From Promicromonospora iranensis (GTDB taxonomy: Bacteria; Actinomycetota; Actinomycetes; Actinomycetales; Cellulomonadaceae): a stretch of 64,000 nucleotides of DNA. Both the position numbers and the translations under genes were made by a program. The stretch spans positions 124,001 through 188,000 of the forward strand of contig NZ_JAJQQP010000010.1 in the NCBI RefSeq assembly GCF_028994805.1, given 5' to 3'. Positions 25,801-32,469 of this stretch are shown piece after piece; within the stretch, counting starts at the first letter, position 1; each line of letters begins with the position of its first letter. Below the pieces are notes generated by a model. It did no database searches. It was not told where the DNA came from and worked only from the letters and a program-made list of their open reading frames with translations.

Positions 25801-26385
25801 CGACTCGAGCGTCGGCTGCCCGTCGTTCAGCTCGTCCCACCGGAGCGCGTCGTTGCCGCGGCTCGCCGCGAAGTAGATCTTCTCGCCGGCCACCGAGTTG
25901 CCCGTGAAGTAGCTGAACGCGTAGCCCTCGTACGGCGCGGCGGCCGGCTGCTCACGCACCGTGAGCGGGATCTCGCGGGTGGCGGTCGCACCACCGACGT
26001 CGGCGGTCCCCGTCAGCCTGACCTGCGTGTCCCCCGCGCCGTGCTCCGGGCGGTGGACGATGCCGTCCGTGCCGACGACGGCGGGGGCGGACGACGTCCA
26101 GGTGACCGTCGCGTCGTGCAGGCCGGACGACGGCAGCGTGAGGTGCCCGCGCACGTCGTCGGCGTGCACGATGCTCAGTGCGGCGGCAGCGGCGTCGGCC
26201 TCCGCCTGGTCGGTGGCGTCGGCGGCGGTGGTGATGGACATCGTGGTCTCCAGCGCGGTCACGGGCGCTCGGGTCCCCGTGGCGCTCGCCGGCAGGAACG
26301 GGATCAGGCTTCCGAGCAGTGCCGCGACAGCGCCGACGGCGACGGGGCGGAGGGGCAGGCGGGAACGACTGGTGCTTCTTTGCAC
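22852..26385 (-). CDS. Secreted multidomain family 43 glycoside hydrolase (two GH43-like modules plus LamG)
   Basis: The product has 1177 residues and begins with a basic stretch and hydrophobic signal peptide (about residues 1-36). Modules in order: an atrophied bacterial Ig domain (about 50-145); a first GH43-like five-bladed propeller (GLRDPFLIRSPEG, TWAPEAYWDES, AVEGPTVFEA); a LamG/concanavalin-like domain (VAQYDFDESGG to IYNRALSADEVRE); an Ig-like linker; a second GH43 module with the expected acidic residues (LYADPNIAKF, AIDPAAFEDP, FREGLFLNY, GTGHSS); and a C-terminal Ig-like domain (YQWLRDGEPVAGAT). Members act on arabinan, arabinoxylan or xylan side chains. There is no sorting signal, so it is probably released. 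The GTG start has GAGGTC upstream. Confidence 0.9.
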   Translation of the reverse strand: MQRSTSRSRLPLRPVAVGAVAALLGSLIPFLPASATGTRAPVTALETTMSITTAADATDQAEADAAAAALSIVHADDVRGHLTLPSSGLHDATVTWTSSAPAVVGTDGIVHRPEHGAGDTQVRLTGTADVGGATATREIPLTVREQPAAAPYEGYAFSYFTGNSVAGEKIYFAASRGNDALRWDELNDGQPTLESTKGTLGLRDPFLIRSPEGDRFFLIATDLSIGRNGNWDAAQRQGSKYLEIWESTDLVSWSEQRHVKVSPDNAGNTWAPEAYWDESLQQYVVFWASKLYADDDPDHTGSAYNRMLYATTRDFVTFSEATVWQDRGESRIDSTVIKENDTYYRFTKDEGGGGTGCSDIIQEKSPTLTAVDLPGDPSWEFMAGCIGRDAGTSAVEGPTVFEANPGDTSGSPYYLFVDEYGGRGYIPLGTEDLENPDWQVPPSYDLPASPRHGTVIPVTAAELAALRDGIVVPEEPTPVVADENGLVAQYDFDESGGTVATDSTGHGYDGAVSGDATFADGALSLGGTNGHVRLPNDMMAGLDAITVSTKVWLDPAQATPYFIWGLGNTDGAGVGNGYLFTTGNNYRTSIATGNWSTEQTVASGSALPRGAWKTLTYTLQGGTATLYLDGVEVGEKTGVTTEPGDIGRGRTTANYIGRSTYASDRYLQGKVRDFRIYNRALSADEVRELGADPTAITGVELDSLKVPAVIDDATSTVTLPVTPGTDRTALEPAFEVVSTSTISPQVDGPVDLSTEMTFTVTAQDGATRDWTVRAVEMRSPVLPGLYADPNIAKFGDHYYLYATTDGVAGWGGKDFYVWKSTDLASWERSEEPFLTLDGANGNVPWASGNAWAPTIIERDGKYYFYFSGHNPTYNRKTLGVAVADSPEGPFTAQPEAMILNNEAVTSGQAIDPAAFEDPETGKFYLFWGNGGPSNGPVYAELSDDMLSIKQDTLRRISGLNDFREGLFLNYRDGLYHLTYSIDDTGSPNYRVGYATATSVHGPWTYRGVILEKDPSQGILGTGHSSIVQVPGTDEWYIAYHRFGMPGGDGTHRETTIDRLTFGDDGLMQKVVPTLTSVDPLPYDGVQPEALRAPKVRGRAAVGTTLAGTPGTWDKDDVTFSYQWLRDGEPVAGATRQTLRPTSADVGHRMSVRVTAQRPGAFPGVAVSEATAKVAGRG

Positions 26386-26401
26386 GGTGACCTCGCGAGA
26401 A

Positions 26402-26452
26402 TGTGAGCGTTAACAGTCGCGCCATACGACCATCGCGAGATCGTCGTGTCAA
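26402..26452 (-). promoter_or_regulatory. GH43 promoter with LacI-type operator
   Basis: On the minus strand a perfect -35 TTGACA (26447-26452) is followed by a weaker -10 region around 26421-26429. Downstream of it lies TGTTAACGCTCACA (26402-26415), an imperfect dyad of the LacI-family type with the central CG, 17 bases before the start codon. A sugar-responsive LacI repressor is the likely controller. Its gene is not in the window. Confidence 0.6.
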
Positions 26453-26460
26453 GCCTCCGC

Positions 26461-26499
26461 AAAAAACCTTGGCCTGCTCCGGAAGGCGGCTCGTAGGGT
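26461..26499 (+). promoter_or_regulatory. WhiB7-like promoter of the erm leader
   Basis: An A6 tract (26461-26466) sits two bases upstream of a -35-like TTGGCC (26469-26474), with a -10-like TAGGGT (26494-26499) 19 bp further on. An AT-rich patch directly upstream of the -35 box is the known signature of WhiB7-dependent promoters, which drive erm and efflux genes in mycobacteria. The A-tract could instead serve as an UP element for the divergent GH43 promoter. Confidence 0.5.
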
Positions 26500-26507
26500 C
26501 GGTCCCG

Positions 26508-26558
26508 ATGAACGCCATGACGATGAACGTGATGATCAGAGAGCGTTCCGCCCGCTAG
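26508..26558 (+). CDS. Leader peptide of the erm gene
   Basis: A 16-codon open frame reads MNAMTMNVMIRERSAR and stops at TAG. It begins eight bases after the predicted -10 box, so it is probably translated from a leaderless message. R-E-R fits the R/K-x-R/K pattern at which macrolides stall ribosomes (the ErmD leader has R-L-R). Codons 12-16 and the stop are inside the first hairpin of 26543-26571, so a stalled ribosome would open that hairpin. Later in-frame ATGs (26517, 26523, 26532) would also keep the R-E-R motif. That this is a leader peptide is inference from position and motif. Confidence 0.6.
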   Translation: MNAMTMNVMIRERSAR

Positions 26559-26623
26559 CGGCGCGGAACGCACACTCACACCCAGCGCGTGCCCCGCGCC
26601 GCCGGCTCCCGCCGGGCGGCGCG
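26543..26623 (+). promoter_or_regulatory. erm attenuator: two consecutive hairpins
   Basis: Hairpin 1: GCGTTCCGC (26543-26551) pairs with GCGGAACGC (26563-26571), with the nested palindrome CCGCTAGCGG between them that contains the leader stop codon. Hairpin 2: 26595-26606 (CGCGCCGCCGGC) pairs with 26611-26623 (GCCGGGCGGCGCG) with one bulge. The erm ribosome binding site GGAG (26660-26663) lies further downstream and is not obviously paired with either, so control by transcription attenuation is as likely as masking of translation. Confidence 0.55.
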
Positions 26624-26669
26624 TTCGTGCTGCCCGGAACTCGAGTACCGACGACTTCCGGAGCACACC

Positions 26670-27533
26670 ATGTCGCGCAACCATTCCTCACGTACGTCTG
26701 CCCGAAACGCCGCCCGTCACGCCCTCTCCCGCGCAGCCTCACCCGACCGGCGGGTCACCACGGAGGCGGCCCACGACCTGCCGGGCGGTGCCCACGAGCT
26801 GGGCCAGAACCTTCTGGTCGACACGCAGGTCATCCGCCGTGTCGTCGACCTCGTCCCCGATGCCGACCGGCCGCTGGTCGAATGGGCGGCGGGTCGCGGG
26901 GCGCTGACCCTGCCGCTGGCGCGCCTGGGCCGCCCGCTCGAGGCGGTCGAGATCGACCCGCGCTCCACCGGGCGGCTGGGCCGGACGGTCCCGGGCAACG
27001 TCACGGTCACGCGGGACGACATCCTGCGCCACGCGCCGCCTTCGGACCCTTACGACCTCGTGTGCAACGTGCCGTTCCATCTGACCACGCCGGTGCTGCG
27101 ACGCCTGTTCACACTGACCGGCTGGCAGCGGGCCGTGCTGATCACGCAGTGGGAGGTCGCGCGCAAGCGCGCCGCCGTCGGCGGTGCCACCCTCCTGACC
27201 GCGCAGTGGTGGCCCTGGTTCTCGCCCCGCCTGGACCGCCGCGTCCCCGCCGGAGCGTTCCGGCCGCGGCCGAGCGTCGACGCCGGGGTGCTCGTGCTCG
27301 ACCGTCGCGCGGAGCCGCTGCTGCCCGCGCACGAGCAGCGCCGCTACCAGCGCTTCGCCGCAGCCGTGTTCAACGGTCGCGGCCGGGGCCTGCACGAGAT
27401 CCTCGCGCGGCACGGGCTCCCGCGGGACGACGTGCGGCGGTGGGCCCGCGAGAACGACGTCCGGCCGGGTGCGCTGCCCCGTGAGCTGGACGCCCACGCC
27501 TGGGTGGGGGCATACCGCGTGAGCAGGCGGTGA
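26670..27533 (+). CDS. erm: 23S rRNA adenine-N6 methyltransferase (Erm family)
   Basis: The 287-residue product belongs to the Erm/KsgA class, methylating A2058 of 23S rRNA and giving macrolide-lincosamide-streptogramin B resistance. Motifs: HELGQNLLVD (motif X), VEWAAGRGALTLPLARLG (motif I), AVEIDPR (II), DDIL (III) and NVPFHLTTPVLRRL (IV). The last is of Erm type rather than the NLPY of the housekeeping KsgA. The rest of the C-terminal domain is present (RPRPSVDAGVLVLDRR). The ATG at 26670 has GGAG at a six-base spacing. The leader peptide, hairpins and WhiB7-like promoter upstream point to drug-inducible expression. Confidence 0.9.
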   Translation: MSRNHSSRTSARNAARHALSRAASPDRRVTTEAAHDLPGGAHELGQNLLVDTQVIRRVVDLVPDADRPLVEWAAGRGALTLPLARLGRPLEAVEIDPRSTGRLGRTVPGNVTVTRDDILRHAPPSDPYDLVCNVPFHLTTPVLRRLFTLTGWQRAVLITQWEVARKRAAVGGATLLTAQWWPWFSPRLDRRVPAGAFRPRPSVDAGVLVLDRRAEPLLPAHEQRRYQRFAAAVFNGRGRGLHEILARHGLPRDDVRRWARENDVRPGALPRELDAHAWVGAYRVSRR

Positions 27534-27588
27534 GTCGGCCCGGACCCATCACAGCACGCCCAGCGGATCGTCATGTCCGTGCTGTCGA

Positions 27589-28194
27589 ATGGTCCCCATG
27601 ACACGGAGCACCCCTCACCGTCCCCGCCGTCGCTGGATCATCGCCACCGCCTCGGTGATCGGTGGGCTGGTCGTGCTCGGTGTGGCCGGCGAGCTCGTCC
27701 TGCGCGGCATCATCGACGACCAGATCGAGACCACCGAGTCGGAGCTGCCCGCGGGGGTGACCGTCGAGCGGGACGACACACCGGCGCTCTGGCAGGTCGC
27801 GACCGGTCAGGCCACCGTGTCGGTGCGGGTCTCCCCCGAGGCCCTCACCGACACGGCGCGGACCGCGACGGACCTGCCGGAGCTCCAGGTCGCCGTCGAG
27901 TCCGGGAACCTGGTGGCACAGGTGCCGCTCTCGATCGCGGGCAACGAGCAGACCGTGGACGTGCTGCTCTCGGTGGCGGCCGAGGGCGGTCAGGCGGTGC
28001 TGCGCGCGGACACCGTGCAGTTCGCCGGGCTGTCCCTCCCCGTCGCCGTCCTGGCGGACCAGCTCGACAACGCCGACCTGGACCGGCTCGCCGAGGGCGT
28101 GGCGTTCCCGGAGGGGCAGGACGACGTGACGATCTCGTCGGCGCGCACGACCGACGACGGGCTGGAGCTCGGGGCCGAGGTGACGATGTGGTGA
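27589..28194 (+). CDS. LmeA-like (DUF2993) phospholipid-binding envelope protein
   Basis: The 201-residue product has one N-terminal membrane anchor or signal (RRRWIIATASVIGGLVVLGVAGELVL) and an extracytoplasmic domain of alternating strands with LPAGVTVERDD, TPALWQVATGQATVSVRVSPEAL and LQVAVESGNLVAQVPLSI, as in actinobacterial DUF2993 proteins. The mycobacterial member LmeA binds phospholipid and is needed for lipomannan elongation; the exact role here is unproven. The start is ATG 27589 or the next ATG three codons on. Its stop overlaps the next gene's start (TGATG). Confidence 0.75.
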   Translation: MVPMTRSTPHRPRRRWIIATASVIGGLVVLGVAGELVLRGIIDDQIETTESELPAGVTVERDDTPALWQVATGQATVSVRVSPEALTDTARTATDLPELQVAVESGNLVAQVPLSIAGNEQTVDVLLSVAAEGGQAVLRADTVQFAGLSLPVAVLADQLDNADLDRLAEGVAFPEGQDDVTISSARTTDDGLELGAEVTMW

Positions 28195-28919
28195 TGACGT
28201 CGGTCGCCGGGACCATTCGGTTCGCCGTGGCCCGGGTCTCCAACGAGCTCGGGGAGGACCTCGAGGTCCAGGTCTTCGTGGACGACGTCGAGATGACGTC
28301 CCGTGGCGCAGGGCTCGGCATGTCGCCGTTCGGGCTGCTCTTCCCGGAGAACCGGCTCGTCGCGACGACCGAACCCAGGATCGTGCCGATCGCCCGCTGC
28401 ACGTGCGGCACCTACGGGTGCGGCGTCACCGACGTCCGGATCCGGCGGCAGGGCGATGTCGTGCACTGGGACTGGCTCCACGAGACCCCGGCCGACCACG
28501 GGGCGACGTTCGACGCGGCGGCGTACGACGCCGAGGCCGCGCGCATCGGCGCCGACCACACCTGGGAACGAGCGGAGGACACCGCCGAGCGCCTGATCCT
28601 CACCGGCGTCGACCACGCGTGGCTCGACGCCGAGGGCTTGCGGCTGCAGTTCGCCCGGCCGGTGTTCGACGACCCGTCGACCTACCGCATCGTGCTGCGG
28701 ACGACGGACAGGGGGTATCAGGTGTTCCTCCGCTTCCCGCTCCGCGGCCGCACCCCGGTCGACGTGGTCGACGAGGCGCTCGCGACGCTCCGCACGCCCC
28801 CGGCGAGCTGGCCCGCGACGTTCAGCCCGACGTCGAGGACCGTGACCGGCCCGCCCGGCATCGCGGGTCGGCGCTGGCGGCAGGAACGCTTCCTCCGCCG
28901 CCGCACGAGGAAGGGCTGA
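28194..28919 (+). CDS. Uncharacterised protein with CTCGTYGCG motif
   Basis: I do not recognise this 241-residue protein beyond general similarity to small actinobacterial proteins with a C-T-C-x-x-x-x-C loop (ARCTCGTYGCGVTDVRIRR), which could bind a metal. The rest alternates strands and acidic helices (RIVLRTTDRGYQVFLRFPLRG) and ends in a basic tail. It is translationally coupled to the LmeA-like gene by a one-base overlap, so the two are probably co-expressed. There is no signal peptide or membrane segment. Confidence 0.65.
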   Translation: MTSVAGTIRFAVARVSNELGEDLEVQVFVDDVEMTSRGAGLGMSPFGLLFPENRLVATTEPRIVPIARCTCGTYGCGVTDVRIRRQGDVVHWDWLHETPADHGATFDAAAYDAEAARIGADHTWERAEDTAERLILTGVDHAWLDAEGLRLQFARPVFDDPSTYRIVLRTTDRGYQVFLRFPLRGRTPVDVVDEALATLRTPPASWPATFSPTSRTVTGPPGIAGRRWRQERFLRRRTRKG

Positions 28920-28957
28920 CGAGGGTTCGGCGCTTGCCCGCGGCGAGCGGACCGGCG

Positions 28958-29299
28958 TCAGCTGAGCACCAGGCTCGCGATCTTCCCGTCACGCAGCACG
29001 AACTTGAACGGCCCGGTCCCGTTGAACCGGTTGCTCGTCACCTTGATGTTCGCGGTGTACTCGCCGTGCGCGGACCCGGGCAGCACGGAGATCAGCTCGA
29101 ACTGGCTCTCCATGCCGATGTTGTCGGTCTCGTTCCAGCTCCGGACGCCGTCGGGCCCGTGGAACTCGCGCCCCCAGTCGTTCAGGTACGCGTCGTCCGT
29201 GAAGGTGGCCACGAAACGTCCGGTGTCGGCCGCGTTGGTGGCGTCGATGAACTCCTGGATGACGGGCGGGACGACGGCGGGCGGGTCGTTGACAGCCAT
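28958..29299 (-). CDS. SnoaL/NTF2-like small protein
   Basis: The ATG at 29299 has a good GGAGG site upstream and gives 113 residues with the NTF2-like cone fold pattern: VIQEFIDATNAADTGRFVATFTDDAYLNDWGREFHGPDGVRSWNE, then strands ending FKFVLRDGKIASLVLS. Family members are either cyclases/isomerases or ligand-binding proteins; this one has no telltale neighbour. It is convergent with the coupled pair ending at 28919 and divergent from the AA10 gene. Confidence 0.75.
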   Translation of the reverse strand: MAVNDPPAVVPPVIQEFIDATNAADTGRFVATFTDDAYLNDWGREFHGPDGVRSWNETDNIGMESQFELISVLPGSAHGEYTANIKVTSNRFNGTGPFKFVLRDGKIASLVLS

Positions 29300-29382
29300 G
29301 CAAACCTCCAAGGCGCTCGGTCTCCTCGACCATAAGCACACTTCGCTCGCTCAGCCAGGGCTCGGCGGTCCGCCCGAACTCT

Positions 29383-29390
29383 AAACGTTT
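29383..29390. promoter_or_regulatory. AAACGTTT palindrome upstream of the AA10 gene
   Basis: This 8-bp dyad with a central CG has the core shape of LacI-family operators and lies about 100 bases before the AA10 start in the 190-base divergent region. It is short, so it is a weak call. Confidence 0.3.
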
Positions 29391-29489
29391 CAGCAGGTAG
29401 TTTTCGCCCGCACGACCTCCGCACAGTGTTCCTGCACGCGCCGTGGCGGGCTCCGCCAGGCGCACCCGCCCGAGCACCTGGAGGAACCC

Positions 29490-30275
29490 ATGTCCATCCG
29501 TGCGCACAAGCGCAGTCTCACGCTCGCCATCGCCGCGACGCTGGTCGCTCCGTTCGCCATGGTGGCCGCGGTCGCCGCGGACACCGTCACGGCGGCCCCC
29601 GCCGCGGCACACGGTTCCGTGACCGACCCGCCCACCCGCAACTACGGGTGCCTCGAGCGCTGGGGCAGCGATCACCAGAACCCCGACATGGACGAGCTCG
29701 ACCCGATGTGCTGGGGCGCCTGGCAGCACGACCCCAACGCCATGTGGAACTGGAACGGCCTCTACCGGGAGAACGTGGGCGGCAACCACGAGGGCGTCAT
29801 CCCGAACGGGCAGCTCTGCTCCGGCGGCCGCACCCAGTCGCCGCGGTACGACTACATGGACACCCCTGGTGAGTGGGTCGCCAAGGACGTCCCGCAGCAG
29901 TTCCACCTCACCCTGACCGACCAGGCCCGGCACGGCGCCGACTACCTGCGCATCTACGTCTCCGAGCCGGGCTTCGACCCGACGACGGAAGCGCTCGGCT
30001 GGGACGACGTCCAGCTGGTCAAGCAGACCGGCTCCTACCCGTCGCAGGGCACGTACGAGACCGACGTCAACCTGTCCGGGCGCAGCGGCCGGGCCGTGCT
30101 GTACACGATCTGGCAGGCCTCCCACCTCGACCAGCCGTACTACCTGTGCTCGGACATCAACATCGGCGGCGGTGCGGCTCAGGCCCAGGCCAAGGCCGAC
30201 ACCGAGCCGGCCGTCAAGACACGGGTGGCGACGACGGCGGCGGCCGCCTGCCGCCTCGGCCAGTACGCCACCTGA
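29490..30275 (+). CDS. Secreted lytic polysaccharide monooxygenase (AA10)
   Basis: The product has 261 residues. A signal peptide ends at AAA-HGSV, so the mature protein starts with the copper-binding His of the histidine brace; the second brace His is in GGNHEGVI. Other marks are SVTDPPTRNYGC, WNWNGLYRENVGG, RIYVSEPGFDP and AVLYTIWQASHLDQPYYLCSDI, the last holding the buried aromatic near the copper. It is a single catalytic domain with no carbohydrate-binding module and a short Ala-rich tail. AA10 enzymes cleave chitin or cellulose oxidatively; which one cannot be told safely. It complements the GH43 protein in polymer breakdown. Confidence 0.93.
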   Translation: MSIRAHKRSLTLAIAATLVAPFAMVAAVAADTVTAAPAAAHGSVTDPPTRNYGCLERWGSDHQNPDMDELDPMCWGAWQHDPNAMWNWNGLYRENVGGNHEGVIPNGQLCSGGRTQSPRYDYMDTPGEWVAKDVPQQFHLTLTDQARHGADYLRIYVSEPGFDPTTEALGWDDVQLVKQTGSYPSQGTYETDVNLSGRSGRAVLYTIWQASHLDQPYYLCSDINIGGGAAQAQAKADTEPAVKTRVATTAAAACRLGQYAT

Positions 30276-30334
30276 TCCGCGCCCGGCGGCCGTTCCGGCG
30301 TCAGCCCGGCACCCAACCCCTCAGCGGCCCGTCG

Positions 30335-30361
30335 GCCTCGGTCCTTCGGTGGACCGGGGCC
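30335..30361 (+). terminator. Hairpin terminator after the AA10 gene
   Basis: GGCCTCGGTCC pairs with GGACCGGGGCC (one mismatch) around the loop TTCGGT, about 60 bases after the AA10 stop. Confidence 0.65.
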
Positions 30362-30408
30362 GATGTGGTGTCCGACGACCGAGGCAAAGCATCGACATGA
30401 TCGATACC

Positions 30409-30448
30409 TGAGACAGATCTTGTCTCACAGTCCCCGCCCGCGTAATCT
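30409..30448 (+). promoter_or_regulatory. cysK-cysE promoter with overlapping palindromic operator
   Basis: TGAGACAGATCTTGTCTCA (30409-30427) is a perfect 7-bp dyad with a 5-base centre. The -35 hexamer TTGTCT (30420-30425) lies in its right half and TAATCT (30443-30448) is a good -10 at 17-bp spacing. A regulator bound to the dyad would block the promoter. The dyad is reminiscent of, but not spaced like, the corynebacterial McbR box (TAGAC-N6-GTCTA). Confidence 0.6.
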
Positions 30449-30525
30449 GCTCCAGGCGAGCCGATGGCTCGCTACGGAACATGCAGCCGCGCGGCCAGGT
30501 GGCCGCCCCACGCAGGGAGGACGTC

Positions 30526-30621
30526 TTGAGCACCGTGCGCTCCGCACTCCCCACCTCCGCCCTCCTGGCCGCCACGCACTCGATGTGCGCAACTGACTGC
30601 TGCCCCCGAGGCTGTCTGTAG
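30526..30621 (+). CDS. Cysteine-rich leader peptide upstream of cysK
   Basis: A 31-codon open frame starts at TTG (30526), preceded by a strong ribosome binding site (GGGAGG, spacing six), and ends with [12 protein letters not shown] and TAG. Four of the last eleven residues are Cys. An inner ATG at 30583 would give just the 12-residue Cys-rich part. Short poly-cysteine frames before sulfur genes act as cysteine-responsive attenuators in mycobacteria. The frame lies between the cys promoter and cysK, and its stop codon abuts a small hairpin (30620-30633). The role is inferred from composition and position. Confidence 0.65.
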   Translation: MSTVRSALPTSALLAATHSMCATDCCPRGCL

Positions 30622-30633
30622 AGCGTCCGCTCT
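30620..30633 (+). promoter_or_regulatory. Small hairpin at the leader stop codon
   Basis: AGAGCG and CGCTCT pair around a TC loop directly at the end of the leader frame. A ribosome stalled on the Cys codons (30598-30615) would sit just upstream of it. The remaining ~185 bases to cysK hold no other clear gene. Confidence 0.4.
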
Positions 30634-30817
30634 GCGCCCGACCACACCGGCCCCGCCGAGCGTGGCCCTGGCGCCGGCGCGATGCTCCGGACCCCGCCAC
30701 AACCCCAGACGCTCCACGCCAGTCCCGAGGCGTGCTTCCGCACGACCCGGGCGCCGACGTCGGACAAGCACGACTCCACCCAGCAACACCCGCCACACAG
30801 CGAAGGAAGAACACACC

Positions 30818-31753
30818 ATGGCCCGCATCTACGACGACGCGACCAAGCTCATCGGCAACACCCCTCTCGTCAGGCTCAACCGCCTCACCGAGGGCCTCGA
30901 GGCGACGGTTCTCGCCAAGCTCGAGTTCTACAACCCCGCCAGCTCCGTCAAGGACCGTATCGGTGTGTCGATCGTCGACGCCGCCGAGGCCTCCGGCGAG
31001 CTCAAGGAGGGTGGCACGATCGTCGAGGGCACCTCGGGCAACACCGGTATCGCGCTGGCGTTCGTGGGCGCGGCCCGCGGTTACAAGGTGGTCCTGGCGA
31101 TGCCGGAGACCATGTCGAAGGAGCGCCGCGCCCTGCTGCGCGCGTACGGCGCCGAGCTGGTGCTCACGCCGGGCTCCGAGGGCATGAAGGGCGCGGTCGC
31201 CGCGGCCGAGAAGATCGCCGCCGAGCGCCCGGGCGCCATCCTGGCGCGCCAGTTCGCGAACGAGGCCAACCCGAAGATCCACCGCGAGACCACGGCCGAG
31301 GAGATCTGGGCCGACACGGACGGCGCCGTCGACATCCTCGTGGCCGGTATCGGCACGGGCGGCACCATCACCGGCGTCGGCCAGGTCCTCAAGGAGCGCA
31401 AGCCCGAGGTCAAGGTCGTGGCGGTCGAGCCCGAGGAGTCGCCGATCCTCAACGGCGGCGCCCCCGGCCCGCACAAGATCCAGGGCATCGGCGCGAACTT
31501 CGTGCCCGAGATCCTCGACACCAACGTGTACGACGAGGTCATCGACGTCAACGCCGGCACGGCCATCGAGTTCGCCCGACGGGCGGCCCGCGAGGAGGGC
31601 CTGCTCGTCGGCATCTCGTCGGGTGCGGCGCTGTCCGCGGCGCTGGAGGTCGCGAAGCGTCCGGAGAACGCCGGCAAGACGATCGTCGTGATCATCCCCA
31701 GCTTCGGCGAGCGCTACCTGTCCACCCCGCTGTTCGAGGGCCTGGTCGACTGA
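30818..31753 (+). CDS. cysK: Cysteine synthase A (O-acetylserine sulfhydrylase)
   Basis: The product has 311 residues, the normal family length. This PLP enzyme makes cysteine from O-acetylserine and sulfide. Marks: IGNTPLVRL, the PLP lysine in [11 protein letters not shown], the substrate loop [20 protein letters not shown], the phosphate-binding [12 protein letters not shown] and GISSGAAL. The ATG at 30818 follows GAAGGAAG. It is translationally coupled to cysE (TGATG overlap). The promoter dyad and the Cys-rich leader indicate two layers of sulfur control. Confidence 0.96.
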   Translation: MARIYDDATKLIGNTPLVRLNRLTEGLEATVLAKLEFYNPASSVKDRIGVSIVDAAEASGELKEGGTIVEGTSGNTGIALAFVGAARGYKVVLAMPETMSKERRALLRAYGAELVLTPGSEGMKGAVAAAEKIAAERPGAILARQFANEANPKIHRETTAEEIWADTDGAVDILVAGIGTGGTITGVGQVLKERKPEVKVVAVEPEESPILNGGAPGPHKIQGIGANFVPEILDTNVYDEVIDVNAGTAIEFARRAAREEGLLVGISSGAALSAALEVAKRPENAGKTIVVIIPSFGERYLSTPLFEGLVD

Positions 31754-32349
31754 TGGCGCGGGCGCACGGGCTCCTCCAGGTTCTTGCCGAGGACCTGGAT
31801 GCCGCGCGCGCCCACGACCCGGCCGCGCGGTCCCGCCTGGAGGTCGCACTCGCCTACCCCGGCGTGCACGCCCTCTGGGCCTACCGCGCGGCGCACCGCA
31901 TGTGGCGGGTGCCGGTCCTGCGCCTGCCCGCGCGGCTGCTCTCGCAGCTCGCGCGGGCAGCGACCGGGATCGAGATCCACCCCGGTGCCCGGCTGGGGCA
32001 GCGGCTCTTCATCGATCACGGCATGGGTGTGGTGATCGGCGAGACGGCGGTGGTGGGCGACGACGTCATGCTCTATCACGGCGTCACGCTGGGCGGCCGG
32101 TCGCTCAACCGGGGCAAGCGCCACCCGACGCTCGGCGACCGGGTGACCGTCGGCGCCGGCGCGAAGGTGCTGGGCCCCGTCTGGGTCGGGGACGACGTGC
32201 AGATCGGCGCCAACGCCGTCGTCGTGAAGGACGTTCCCGCGGGAGCCGTCGCGGTGGGTATCCCCGCACGGATCCGGGTGCCGAACGCCCCGGTCGCGGA
32301 ACGTCCGCGCCACGAGGACCCGTCGGAGCTCATCGAATACTCGATCTGA
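31753..32349 (+). CDS. cysE: Serine O-acetyltransferase
   Basis: The 198-residue product supplies O-acetylserine to CysK. It is a short actinobacterial-type SAT: an N-terminal helical part ([44 protein letters not shown]) and a left-handed beta helix of hexapeptide repeats ([44 protein letters not shown], later [27 protein letters not shown]). The active-site Asp and His are in FIDHG and LYHGVTLGG. The C-terminal tail ends EYSI; an Ile C-terminus is what CysK binds in the cysteine synthase complex. A terminator follows. Confidence 0.95.
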   Translation: MARAHGLLQVLAEDLDAARAHDPAARSRLEVALAYPGVHALWAYRAAHRMWRVPVLRLPARLLSQLARAATGIEIHPGARLGQRLFIDHGMGVVIGETAVVGDDVMLYHGVTLGGRSLNRGKRHPTLGDRVTVGAGAKVLGPVWVGDDVQIGANAVVVKDVPAGAVAVGIPARIRVPNAPVAERPRHEDPSELIEYSI

Positions 32350-32390
32350 CCGCGCGCGGCGCCACCGCCGATGCGGGTGGTCGGTAGAAG

Positions 32391-32428
32391 GTCAGGAGGT
32401 CGGCAGCTCGGGCTGCCGACCTCCTGAC
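32391..32428. terminator. Hairpin terminator of the cysK-cysE operon
   Basis: A perfect 17-bp stem (GTCAGGAGGTCGGCAGC and its complement) with a TCGG loop and a short T-rich tail (GTTCT) lies 41 bases after cysE and 41 bases before the convergent gene's stop. Confidence 0.85.
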
Positions 32429-32469
32429 GTTCTAGCGACCACGCGGACGTGCTCCCGCCGGAACCGGTG

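Noticed and set aside
22945-26406. A very long open frame on the plus strand opposite the GH43 gene, and similar long frames opposite or in other frames of most genes
   Set aside because: They are the mirror frames of strongly GC-biased genes: Arg/Gly/Val/Asp-rich, without motifs, signal peptides or ribosome binding sites.
26475-26665. Inverted repeat TGCTCCGGAAG / CTTCCGGAGCA that could mask the erm ribosome binding site
   Set aside because: The upstream copy lies between the predicted -35 and -10 boxes, so it would not be in the transcript if the promoter call is right. It becomes relevant only if transcription starts further upstream.
30622-30817. A riboswitch (SAM- or cobalamin-type) in the cysK leader
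   Set aside because: No conserved core of these classes can be recognised; the Cys-rich frame explains the long leader better.
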